In this document: one piece after another, positions 47,986 to 57,169 of the stretch | Numbering within the stretch: the stretch's first letter is position 1 | Layout: each line of letters begins with the position of its first letter | Assembly: GCA_036971475.1 (NCBI GenBank) | Contig: JBAIZL010000006.1 | Coordinates: 133,246,731 to 133,310,730, forward strand | DNA length: 64,000 nt | Direction of reading: 5' to 3' | Source: Prosapia bicincta | Taxonomy: Eukaryota > Arthropoda > Insecta > Hemiptera > Cercopidae | The notes under the pieces: model-generated | What the model saw: only the letters and a program-made list of their open reading frames with translations | What the model was told of the DNA's origin: nothing | Database searches by the model: none | Made by a program: the position numbers and the translations under genes

Positions 47986-48222
47986 TTAATATTGATCTTT
48001 AACATATTTTTAACTTTATATTTAAAATATAATAAATATAAATGATTTCAATTAAAAAACTGGTATTCCCATAACTATTTTCATTTAAAACTTTAAATTA
48101 ATCTATTTATTTTTATTAAATTAAAATTATGAACTGCTGTTAACCTAAACCAGAATACAAATAGTACTTACAGCCACACTCCCTACAAACACGGCAAGTA
48201 AGACGAACGACAAGTAACTCAT
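44082..48222 (-). CDS. four-exon gene for a predicted secreted helical protein, 378 aa
   Basis: Exons on the minus strand are 48,222-48,172 (17 codons), 45,880-45,794 (29), 45,472-44,612 (287) and 44,219-44,082 (45 plus stop). Splice sites are GCT|GTAAGT, TTTACAG|TTG, TTG|GTAAAT, TTTCAG|ATG, TAT|GTGAGT and CTTTCAG|ATT. All introns are phase 0 and the joined frame has no stop. Exon 1 encodes MSYLSFVLLAVFVGSVA, a hydrophobic signal peptide with a good S-V-A cleavage site exactly at the exon end. The mature part is Lys- and Asn-rich, predicted mainly amphipathic helix, with four cysteines (LSC, TNC, LYC in exon 3, INC in exon 4) and a charged C-terminal helix (EEEAEQRKIH). I recognise no family. 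Conserved splice sites in two broken paralogues support the model. Secretion is inference; a salivary, venom-gland or haemolymph role cannot be told from sequence. Confidence 0.72.
45619..45760. repeat. (AC)n microsatellite in intron 2 of the secreted-protein gene
   Basis: A long AC run (about 45,629-45,699) with shorter interrupted runs on both sides. Broken gene copies carry a homologous tract at the same intronic place. Cys/Val-rich frames through it are not coding. Confidence 0.97.
46135..46885. repeat. degenerate tandem repeat in intron 1, units near 110-150 bp
   Basis: Related phrases (ccatgt..gcggtaa.cagatc..ttcacc) occur at about 46,197, 46,459, 46,568, 46,720 and a partial one at 46,871. 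Other shared phrases are ggaccaaacccaaa and acctggat.gcaacagg. Spacing is irregular (about 262, 109, 152 and 151), so the array is old and partly deleted. Confidence 0.75.
47040..47120 (-). mobile_element. PLE terminal relic with second hammerhead-like motif
   Basis: The minus strand at 47,117-47,087 reads AUGAUGA, one U, stem GUUGGUA/UACCAAC with loop CUGUU, then GAAA, followed by AGATTTGAATAAA as in the family-B element at 42.5 kb. The stem differs from that of the other copy at several positions yet pairs perfectly. The first core base is A instead of C. It lies in intron 1 of the secreted-protein gene. Confidence 0.5.
47907..47981. repeat. (TG)n microsatellite
   Basis: About 37 uninterrupted TG units in intron 1 of the secreted-protein gene. 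Confidence 0.98.
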
Positions 48223-48264
48223 GATGTCTAGAAGATCAATGGTGCCTTCTCCTGCCACTACACG

Positions 48265-48330
48265 TATATATATATCTCTAGTCAGAATAGACCGCCACGC
48301 CTAACGAGATTATCATTAGCCACGCCCTAA
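48265..48330 (-). promoter_or_regulatory. TATA box and paired GGCGTGG boxes upstream of the secreted-protein gene
   Basis: A TATATATATA run at 48,265-48,275 lies 43 bases before the start codon, implying a 5' UTR of only about 10-20 bases. Further upstream, two copies of an AGG-CGTGG-type box (plus strand ccacgcctaa at 48,295 and ccacgccctaa at 48,320) stand 25 bases apart. They resemble CACCC/GC boxes bound by Krueppel-like factors. Function is inferred from position only. Confidence 0.45.
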
Positions 48331-48514
48331 TAAAATATAACCATTAAATTAGGAATTCTAATAAATAGAACAATAGCAATTATTGAATTCTGATATAATG
48401 GCATCAATTTAAATTATTCACACTGCGAAAATGTTTCTGCTTTTACAAATCTTAAAACTTAACAAATATTCCAACTGAACGGTTTTTTCTAATTTCTCAA
48501 GATATATTTATATA

Positions 48515-48640
48515 TTATTAATAAATTTAAAATATTTCAAAAACAATAATAGTTTATTATATACTCTTGCTTTGAAATGTTTTAATTTTATTAATTGTAT
48601 TACATAGTTTGATTTTTCGCCAGGTTAAAAAAGCAACTTA
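48515..48640 (-). mobile_element. decayed PLE family-B terminus
   Basis: The stretch aataaatttaaaatatttc followed by aaaaacaa matches the termini at 31.1 and 42.45 kb, and a ttttcgccagg phrase further on corresponds to the end of the hammerhead-like motif, now unpaired. It lies about 300 bases upstream of the secreted-protein gene. Confidence 0.45.
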
Positions 48641-50029
48641 GTAAGAGAAAAATTTTAAAGGATGTATTAAGTAGAGTGTATGAAAATATTTAGGGTTGTA
48701 TGCATTTAAACAAGAAAATATAGTTTTTGTCCCTTTGCATAATAGGTTTTGACACCTGAATTATTAACGCCAAAAAGTTAAAAATAAACATTTTACCTCT
48801 CCCCAATTAACAAAAGCCGGTTTTGTGTTCTTATGAAATGAAATAATTGAACATATGGACACAAAATGTTTTCACTACTCTTGTATATGGGTGTGAAGTG
48901 AAAGGCTTATATGCATATTCTTTAACCGCATTTAATATTTCCTAATATAATAATTGCTTAGTGAGGAAATAGTACATGCAGAATATTTATACCTAATTGA
49001 TGACTGTTATACCAAAAATGCGTCAAAAATAATCTTGTTATTTTATAAGTAAATATAAAATGTTTTCCAAAATATGACTTGGAAATATAACAAATATTTT
49101 TAATTTTTAGATTGTTTTCAAAAGAGTTAGATGGATATGCTTTGGTTTTCTGTCACACATATTTACTTCTCTTGATCCTAAGTATATATCTTCGTATTTA
49201 AACTGTAGGATTGATATAATACACTACATCTTTCTCAGGTCACAATGGAAACGTATTTTCCATTAGAAATACTCACTTGCAGCTGAATAAACCGAGAGGT
49301 ACGCACGAAAGCTTTATGATTGGCTCGTTATTAAGTGTAAACTTATGCAAACAGAAAATTTAATGAGTAAACTTGGCTATGTTTTATGATTGTCAATATA
49401 TATTTTGGTTTATTATTTTACTTACCTATTTAAAACCTATTTAAGAATTTTTCAAGTTTTGACTCAAATATTAAATGTCATTTATCAATTATACCATTCA
49501 ATTAATTTGTAGTAATATTTCTAAAGTAATTTTTTTATGTTAACTGTTAACAGGCATATTGTAGGTAGACAGAGTATTAAATAAATATGTATTCCTTTAA
49601 GTTATAAACAATTTAGTGTATTTTACTCATTTGGAAATTTATTTTTAATAAATGGAAATTAAAAACACAAATGAGTTTCCAAGTACTCAATAATTTCATT
49701 TTGTAGCCCGTAAAATTACTTTCAATAAAAATGCATATGTTTCTCTATTAAAAAACACAAAACTAATGTCTGCGAAAGAACCTTCAGCGAATATAAATTC
49801 GAAATATGCTATTTATTTTATTGAAACCTCAACGAAAACACATTTCGGAATCAAATAATCGCAAATAGATACAAGCCGAAAACCTAATATTTTGAACATA
49901 TTCCATGTTCCGCTACAATAACTTGTACTTCCTATGCGACGGTAAATTTGTTTATATTTATATTTACCACAACACATTTACTGAGGGGCAATAGGGATTA
50001 GAAAGGGAGTAAATCAGGTGCAATACACT

Positions 50030-50030
<1 letters not shown>
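48641..50030. other. AT-rich stretch, nothing recognised
   Basis: No frame, domain or repeat that I can support on either strand. Confidence 0.45.
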
Positions 50031-50032
<2 letters not shown>

Positions 50033-50092
<60 letters not shown>

Positions 50093-50103
50093 GTGTGTGT
50101 GTG

Positions 50104-50138
<35 letters not shown>

Positions 50139-50142
50139 GTGT
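50033..50142. repeat. (TA)n(TG)n compound microsatellite
   Basis: About 28 TA units followed by about 24 TG units with one TT break. Confidence 0.97.
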
Positions 50143-50674
50143 ACCGTTTATAAATGCGTTTACATACTCTTAACACATCCTTTAACTTCTTTTTTGTTTT
50201 GTCCTATCTAAAATACAATACGAAGCGAGATTATATTGCTATATGTTCGGCTTTTAAGTGCGTTTACATGCTCTTTATACGGGATCTCCTTCTTCTTTAA
50301 CGATTGTGCTGTCTAATATACAACCCTAACCCTCACAGAATGTGACAAAATAAACAGCAATAAATAAAATGCCAGGTACTCAACGATACGAATATGCTTT
50401 TATACAAAAACGATAATTCATTCTGACTACATATATGTTAATTTCAGTTGAAAATAAACTGAAGAAAGATTTTTAAACATCATATAAATTTATATCATTT
50501 ATCAAGTACTTCAGGGTAAAATTCCTTCTCGTGGCCCAGAATGCAATTAAACCCAAGTAAACATATTTTACTTGTTTATATTATTTTTTTATTCATAAAA
50601 ATATGTACAAACGGGCAAATGTTTAACAATTTTGAATGAAACAAAATTTCGTGTTCCCGCAGATACAAATCTTA

Positions 50675-50910
50675 TTAAACATTTCTTATACCAGCAGCAT
50701 GTGGTCTTTTCTTAGTAGAAAACCACTCTCCAACAACTCCATTGGCTGGCGCTCTTGAGCTGGCCAGCAGTCTTGAAGCAATTAAGACTAAATAACTATT
50801 TATTAATTCACACACTTTGAGGCTGCTATTATTTACACACTCAACAAATATTTTTATTTTAACCTGATGAACATAGGTTTCGGTGACCAAGTAACCATCT
50901 TCCAAAGCAC
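50675..50910 (-). pseudogene. PLE-related 3' segment with degenerate hammerhead-like motif
   Basis: A 76-codon minus-strand frame starts EDGYLVTETYVHQVKIKIF. Its first bases read GGAAGA, U, GGUUAC-UUG-GUCACC, GAAAC, the same layout as the motifs at 42.5 and 47.1 kb, with one stem mismatch and two core changes. Short frames over such motifs are probably not protein-coding. I see no endonuclease next to it, so assignment rests on the motif alone. Confidence 0.35.
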
Positions 50911-51202
50911 ATGTTATGCCTCTAGAACTAGGTTTATGAGTATTATTTATTATTATTTAACCACAGTTTATTGTTTATAAATAGTGTCTTATAATAAATA
51001 ATAGTCTCTCTAACCTTCAACACCCAAGGTCACTGTTACTAAATATTCTCTTTTTTCGTTACATTTTAAACACTAATATTCTTAATGCATAAGACATCCT
51101 TTATATATCTGCTTGCGTCTACCTGTAATTTCTATTCGCTTTATTTCTAGAAGGTACTAGGCGACTTATTATTTTTCACCAGTTCGTTTTCATTTAAGTA
51201 TT

Positions 51203-51208
51203 AAATGT

Positions 51209-51242
<34 letters not shown>

Positions 51243-53124
51243 ATTAAAACTGGTCATTTCTGACCAACCATTAATTTACATTTGATAATTAGATTTTAGC
51301 TTTTATTACAAAGAATCCATTGATTTCTATTGTATCTTGTTTGATGTTGGAAGCCAACCGGCGTGAGGAAGAGTATTGTTGTCACTCTTGTCGTTCAACG
51401 AGTTCAAATGGTTTTGTCCTTTTGAGTCGTCTTGTCAGGTGGTTGTTGTCGAGAAGTCTCAGTGCCTCAGGATTTTCGTGTTGAGTGAGCCGATTTACGT
51501 GTTTGATGGCGTTCTGTTTTATGACTTCCTCGACCATGGGTACACCAAAATCGCAATGCAAGTCACTGTTACGCACATACCAAGGAGCGTTGGCGATGTT
51601 TCTTAGTACTTTGTTCTGGAAGCGTTGTATCCCTTGTATGTGACATTTGCTGGCACAGCCCCAAAGCTGTATACCATACGTCCAAACCGGTTTGAGGATT
51701 TGGTTATATACCAATAGCTTGTTGTATATTGATACCCGTGAATTTCGACCGAGTAGCCAATACATTTGCCTGTAGCGAATCTGGAGTTCTGTGAGTTTTA
51801 TTTTGACATGCTCGACCCATTTGGCTTTTGCATCAAGATTCATGCCGAGATATTTAGCTGAATCATGACATGGGATAACACTTCCATTCATTTCGAGCCT
51901 CTGAGGGTTTGGGATCCTCTTGTTTGTAAAGTTCACATGGACTGCCTTCTGCTCGTTGAGTTTGATGCGCCATTTCTTGGTCCAAGCCTCAACTGAATCG
52001 TTTGATCTTTGTAAGCGTGTTGTCGATTCTTGAACGGTTTTCGCTGTCGCTGCGTTTGCTGTGTCGTCTGCGAAAGTGGCCGTGATGACGTTGGCTGTTT
52101 GCGGAAGATCACTGGTGTACAGCAAGTACAGGATTGGTCCCAATACGCTGCCTTGTGGGACTCCAGCTTGTATTTCCTTGAAGTCAGAATACGTAGATTC
52201 GTGGTTTACTCGAAACAGTCTGTTCGATATGTACGATTTCAGTAGATTCACAAACTGGGCTGGCAGAAACATGTTGAGTTTGTGAATCAAGCCTTCATGC
52301 CAAACTTTATCGAAGGCTTGTGAAACATCCAGGAAGACAATCGAGCAGACCTCCTCACCTTCCAGTGCTTTTTCAATGATGTCAATTAGTCGATGCCCCT
52401 GTTCCACCGTAGAGTGTCCTCGCCTGAATCCAAATTGATGGTCGGGCAGTAAGTTCTTTTCCACGATAATAGGTTTAAGCCTGTTGAGAAGCAGCTTTTC
52501 AAAGAGTTTTGACAATAAGGGTAGAAGTGATATCGGCCTGTACGACTTGACCTCTGTTGCTGTTTTGCCGGGTTTCAGGATCATGATCATCTCCGCCACT
52601 TTCCATGTTGCAGGGACGTGCATAAGTCTAAGGGACGCATTAATTAATAATAAAAACATTTTTAGTCCTTTTGTTGTCAGTTTTTTCAGCACTAGTCCTG
52701 TGATTAAATCGTATCCTGGTGCTTTCTTCGGGTTCAAGTTGTATTTTAGTTCTCGTTTAAGCTCTTTTAATGTCACTTTTTTAATAATTTTAGACTGATT
52801 ATTAGTGTTTAGGTGAAGTTTTTCTTCATTCGTGGCTTCATTCGGCTTGAAGATGTTTTCAAGATGATCTCCAAACGTGTTAGCTTTTTCTTGGTCCGAT
52901 CTTGCCCATTCATTGTTCTCTTTCAGGATGGGTGGTACATGATGGATTTTCCTTTTCAGTCTTCTCGTTGTTTTCCAGAGGGAATAGTTAGTGTTTTTGT
53001 CTGCAGACAGATTCTCGAGGAAGGAGTTTGCAGAGTCTTCTCTCAGTTGGTGGATCAATCTTTTGATTTGTTGGGATTCTCTATTGAGATGATTTTTAAC
53101 GACGGGATCTAAATGTAGAAACTT
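51203..53124 (-). mobile_element. 5'-truncated jockey-like LINE with 14-bp target-site duplication
   Basis: The element body spans 51,217-53,110. It ends in a 26-base T run (the poly(A) tail on the minus strand) directly after AAATGTAGAAACTT at 51,203-51,216. The identical 14 bases occur at 53,111-53,124 just beyond its 5' end. This is a target-site duplication and shows that the element begins at agatcccgtcg, inside what would be the linker between endonuclease and RT. A perfect duplication, a clean tail and an unbroken frame indicate a recent insertion. Confidence 0.92.
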
Positions 53125-53151
53125 GCGTATTTGATTTTTCATGTTATACAA
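51382..53151 (-). CDS. jockey-type reverse transcriptase, N-terminally truncated, open
   Basis: The 589-codon frame carries the complete RT part of a jockey-clade ORF2: KKAPGYDLITG (residues 142-152), SYRPISLLPLLSK (203-215), FLDVSQAFDKVW (273-284) with the first catalytic Asp, AGVPQGSVLGPI (329-340), FADD (360-363), KYLGMNLD (433-440) and the C-terminal RFQNKVLRNI and APWYVRN stretches. The family uses this enzyme for target-primed reverse transcription. The first 14 codons lie in host flank and target duplication: element sequence starts at the Asp of LDPVVKN. The apurinic-type endonuclease is missing, so the copy cannot move by itself. No internal stop or frameshift is present. Confidence 0.9.
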   Translation of the reverse strand: MYNMKNQIRKFLHLDPVVKNHLNRESQQIKRLIHQLREDSANSFLENLSADKNTNYSLWKTTRRLKRKIHHVPPILKENNEWARSDQEKANTFGDHLENIFKPNEATNEEKLHLNTNNQSKIIKKVTLKELKRELKYNLNPKKAPGYDLITGLVLKKLTTKGLKMFLLLINASLRLMHVPATWKVAEMIMILKPGKTATEVKSYRPISLLPLLSKLFEKLLLNRLKPIIVEKNLLPDHQFGFRRGHSTVEQGHRLIDIIEKALEGEEVCSIVFLDVSQAFDKVWHEGLIHKLNMFLPAQFVNLLKSYISNRLFRVNHESTYSDFKEIQAGVPQGSVLGPILYLLYTSDLPQTANVITATFADDTANAATAKTVQESTTRLQRSNDSVEAWTKKWRIKLNEQKAVHVNFTNKRIPNPQRLEMNGSVIPCHDSAKYLGMNLDAKAKWVEHVKIKLTELQIRYRQMYWLLGRNSRVSIYNKLLVYNQILKPVWTYGIQLWGCASKCHIQGIQRFQNKVLRNIANAPWYVRNSDLHCDFGVPMVEEVIKQNAIKHVNRLTQHENPEALRLLDNNHLTRRLKRTKPFELVERQE

Positions 53152-53159
53152 ATAAATTA

Positions 53160-54720
53160 TGGGGACCCGATTTCATAAATGTATAAACTGTTCAAATTTT
53201 TCGACACATCACACAATACAATTCATAACTATATTTTTGTAAGTCACCAGTTACTTTTCTGAAATATTATCTTTTACAAGTGTTTATTATGTTCAGTGTA
53301 ATTTTATTTTATTTTTCATAAAGAGTATTTCAATCCTCTGCCCAAACTAAATTCGTTTTCTTTTGTAAAAACTTTTAATTGCTATTTAAAAATTAAAACG
53401 ACATAATTGTAATAGAATCAACGTTGCAGTTAACAATATTCACATCGATTTTTTCACAATCGTGAACATAATTCAAGTGCTTTTCGTTTAAGCTGGGAAA
53501 ACCAAAACAGACAACTTTCTTCTGTCAGCTTTACGTTGAAACGTTGTTTTTTCTTCAGATGGAGTTGATGTTTATCTTCACCCCTTACGCTCTGTTTGCT
53601 CCGAATGAAGCCCGTCTCAGTCTGAACACAAAAGACACCATCGAAAAAGAATCTTCACCACTGACAACTGACAAGAAGGTTGGTACGGAACGTAAGACAA
53701 TTGGCGGCAGTGAACACGACAGGAATATAGAACAGAGGAGAAACAAGGGGGACAGGCATGAGCCTCTCTAGCATTGAAGCTCTCTCAGACCTAACACAAA
53801 AGACACCATCGAAAAAAATCTTCACTGACAACTGAGGAGAAAGCTGATTTTGAAGCATCGCAGGCGCCGGGTGTATGGAGAGACATTAACGCGTAGTTCA
53901 GGGACTCCATCCGACAATGCTACCTACGCTGCCGAGATCCACCAAATCGCCGACAGTTTCTCTAATTCCACAACCAAAGGAGGCAGAGGGATTGACGAAG
54001 GAAGAACTAGTGGACTACGAGATGGTCATTACATGACCATGGCTTAAGCCAGTGAGGAGATTGTCAAAGAAAAACGAAATTTATAAAATAAAAGGAGATG
54101 TCACATAAACAGACCTAGGATACGCTGAAAAATCTACTAAGTCTCCTTGCAACTGCCAAGATGTCTATACAAGCACCTCCGAACGGGTCATTCCGGGAAG
54201 GAGTGTATGGAAACGACTTTATTATTAATAAAAAATATTTACCTTATGATAAAACTCATAGGCTCCCATATCAAAAGTTATTGGGGGGGGGGGGGTACCT
54301 GAAGGCATTGCTTACTAAAAACTTCAAGTTTTAACCTTGTTTAACCTATCACTATAAAGTGCTAGGCCACGGTACCTAATGAATAAAGAAAAAAACACAT
54401 TAACCAAATTACTCGTTCTTTTTATTAATAAACCCGTGAATATTCAAGGAAATCACTCATTTTTCTTTATATAAATGTTTCAGTCCTAAGTCATATCTCA
54501 CAATTCACGAACTTTTAAAATAACATTCACGGAAATGTCCACTGGTCTACATACAACCCTTGGTATTTACTATGTTTTTTTAAATGTTTGGGTAATCTGG
54601 TGGGCCGCGGATCCCCCATCGCCCAAGGGTATGGACTTCCATGGCTGCAATCCTCTAATAATAAACTTGATTCAAGCCTTGCACAATCAAATCTATGCCT
54701 TAAAAAAATGTTGAAAATTC
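53160..54720. other. no firm gene; two small coding-like frames and a G run
   Basis: Plus-strand frames at 53,544-53,771 and 53,850-54,047 have balanced composition. They share a duplicated phrase (cacaaaagacaccatcgaaa at 53,628 and 53,797). A neighbouring frame near 53,960-54,020 reads PKEAEGLTKEELVDYEMV, which looks protein-like. I recognise no family and see stops in every linked frame, so this could be a decayed gene or element. A 13-base G run lies at 54,283-54,295. Confidence 0.35.
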
Positions 54721-54734
54721 ATAACTTAGGTAAA

Positions 54735-55390
54735 CCTAACACACACGCGCATGCAAGCACAAGCATAAGCGCATACACAACCGCACCCAAACGCGCTCGT
54801 GCGCACATGAACACATCGAACCTACACACACACTCGCACACAAGCTAGCGCACACACGCAAGCACAAGCATAAGCGCATACACAACCGCACCCAAACGCG
54901 CTCGTGCGCACATGAACACATCGAACCTACACACACACTCGCACACAAGCTAGCGCACACACGCAAGCACAAGCATAAGCGCATACACAACCGCACCCAA
55001 ACGCGCTCGTGCGCACATGAACACATCGAACCTACACACACACTCGCACACAAGCTAGCGCACACACGCAAGCACAAGCATAAGCGCATACACAACCGCA
55101 CCCAAAAGCGCTCGTGCGCACATGAACACATCGAACCTACACACACACTCGCACACAAGCTAGCGCACACACGCAAGCACAAGCATAAGCGCATACACAA
55201 CCGCACCCAAACGCGCTCGTGCGCACATGAACAAATCGAACCTACACACACACACGCACACAAGCTAGCGCACACACGCAAGCACAAGCATAAGCGCATA
55301 CACAACCGCACCCAAACGTGCTCGTGAGCACGTGAACACATCGAACCTACACACACGCGCGCACACAAGCACGCGCACAGAACGCGTATA
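54735..55390. repeat. 105-bp minisatellite, about 6 copies
   Basis: The phrase aagctagcgcacac recurs at 54,842, 54,947, 55,052, 55,157 and 55,262, exactly 105 bases apart. Since 105 is 35 codons, a minus-strand frame of 230 codons stays open through all copies with a 35-residue Cys/Val/Leu-rich repeat. The composition is that of (CA)-rich DNA and argues against a real protein. Confidence 0.93.
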
Positions 55391-55391
55391 C

Positions 55392-55395
<4 letters not shown>

Positions 55396-55431
<36 letters not shown>

Positions 55432-55448
55432 TGTGTAATATATACACG

Positions 55449-55526
<78 letters not shown>
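55396..55526. repeat. (AC)n, (TG)n, (TA)n compound microsatellite
   Basis: AC units at 55,396-55,428, a short unique linker, TG units at 55,451-55,481 and TA units to 55,526. The AC and TG parts form an inverted repeat. Confidence 0.96.
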
Positions 55527-55533
<7 letters not shown>

Positions 55534-55581
55534 ATACAGTATTCACAATAAAATAGAGAAGAGGACTATATAATAAATCGA

Positions 55582-56112
55582 GACTCCTGCCTATGCTCCA
55601 GAGAGGTTATCCTTGAGACCCTAACATAAGTAACAAGAGTCTAGCAAGACTCCTGCCTATGCTCCAGAGAGGTTATCCTTGAGACCCTAACACAAGTAAC
55701 AAGAGTCTAGCAAGACTCCTGCCTATGCTCCAGAGAGGTTATCCTTGAGACCCTAATACAAGTAACAAGAGTCTAGCAAGACTCCTGCCTATGCTCCAGA
55801 GAGGTTATCCTTGAGACCCTAACTCAAGTAACAAGAGTCTAGCAAGACTCCTGCCTATGCTCCAGAGAGGTTATCCTTGAGACCCTAACACAAGTAACAA
55901 GAGTCTAGCAAGACTCCTGCCTATGCTCCAGAGAGATTATCCTTGAGACCCTAACTCAAGTAACAAGAGTCTAGCAAGACTCCTGCCTATGCTCCAGAGA
56001 GGTTATCCTTGAGACCCTAACACAAGTAACAAGAGTCTAGCAAGACTCCTGCCTATGCTCCAGAGAGATTATCCTTTAGACCCTAACACAAGTAACAAGA
56101 GTCTAGCAAGAC
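55582..56112. repeat. 66-bp minisatellite, 8 copies
   Basis: Units beginning gactcctgcctatgctccag recur every 66 bases from 55,582 to 56,044. They are almost identical, differing at one or two positions such as cataag, cacaag, tacaag or ctcaag. Confidence 0.95.
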
Positions 56113-56254
56113 TGAACAAAATTTCGTCAGGGAACAACGACGTACTTCAGTACGCACACGTCACGTCACTCTACTCGCTGGTACACCTAATTGTAGGAGC
56201 ACACCTATGTCTGTAGGCAGTTTCAGTACACTTATAAAATCATCTCCTGAAATT

Positions 56255-56284
56255 CCTCTAGGCCACCCAGTTGGAGAACCCCTG
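56255..56284 (-). other. possible hAT-type element terminus
   Basis: On the minus strand, starting at 56,284, the sequence reads CAGGGGTTCTCCAACTGGG, the form of many hAT terminal repeats. I could not find a partner end, so it may be a lone relic or chance. Confidence 0.3.
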
Positions 56285-57111
56285 ATTTAAGATATATTCC
56301 CAAGAAAATGAATTGGTGGGTCGTTTTTGTGGTTCTAGGCAAGCCCCAACAGAGAATTTTCGGGCACCAGGGGAAACATGAGTATGGGCTTTTTTATTAC
56401 TTCCAACATAGACCTATTTAACGTAGTAGTTTGAACGACATTATAAATCAGTTATTGTTACCATAATAAAACCAACTAGGCCTATTCAATCTAATCTTAA
56501 TATGATTAAAATTTCATTTAATAAGTATTGCTTTGCCATTAAAAACTAGTACAATTGCACATTGTACTTTCCGAACTTTATTGATAAATTGATTAAATTT
56601 TTTTATGATCTCGCAACACGTGTGATTATGTCCACAGTAATAAAACACCAACTCGGCCAGGCCTGCTGAGACTTGTCCCAAAACCTTTTAAAGTATTAAA
56701 AACTGAACGTGCGTAAGAAAAAAATAATTTTTAGATTATATAACTGAAGCACTATATAAGATTTAGTTTGCATAGAAGACAGGTGGCCATTAAGTTTTCA
56801 ATAAACATTTTGACAATTGTCATGTACAACGAAATCCACAAAAGTTGAAAAAATTAATTTTTTATACTATGTAGAAAGTTTATATGTTTGTTTTATTGGG
56901 AAATATTCATAAGAATTTAAGTAAATTCTAAACATTGAAATAGTGTGAATAATTTAGGAGCTACTTTAGTAGGAAAATATTTTGTTTTACGACAAAGACT
57001 CAACTTTAAGTTAGTCAGTATTATTTCGTTTTATATAAACTCTATATTTAAAATTTGTTTCAAACGAAAATATTTTGATTTAACATTGTTTACCATCACA
57101 GTGGCTATTAA

Positions 57112-57169
57112 TTAAATAAATACGGTTGATTTGGGAATTAGGTACCACACATCAACCGTATTTATTTAA
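57112..57169. repeat. perfect 19-bp inverted repeat, 20-base loop
   Basis: Arm ttaaataaatacggttgat pairs exactly with its reverse complement at 57,151-57,169. Flanks outside the arms also share aaacgaaaa. No matching element was found elsewhere. Confidence 0.85.

Noticed and set aside
52030..53112. Plus-strand frames of 71-104 codons
   Set aside because: They are shadows of the jockey reverse transcriptase on the opposite strand.
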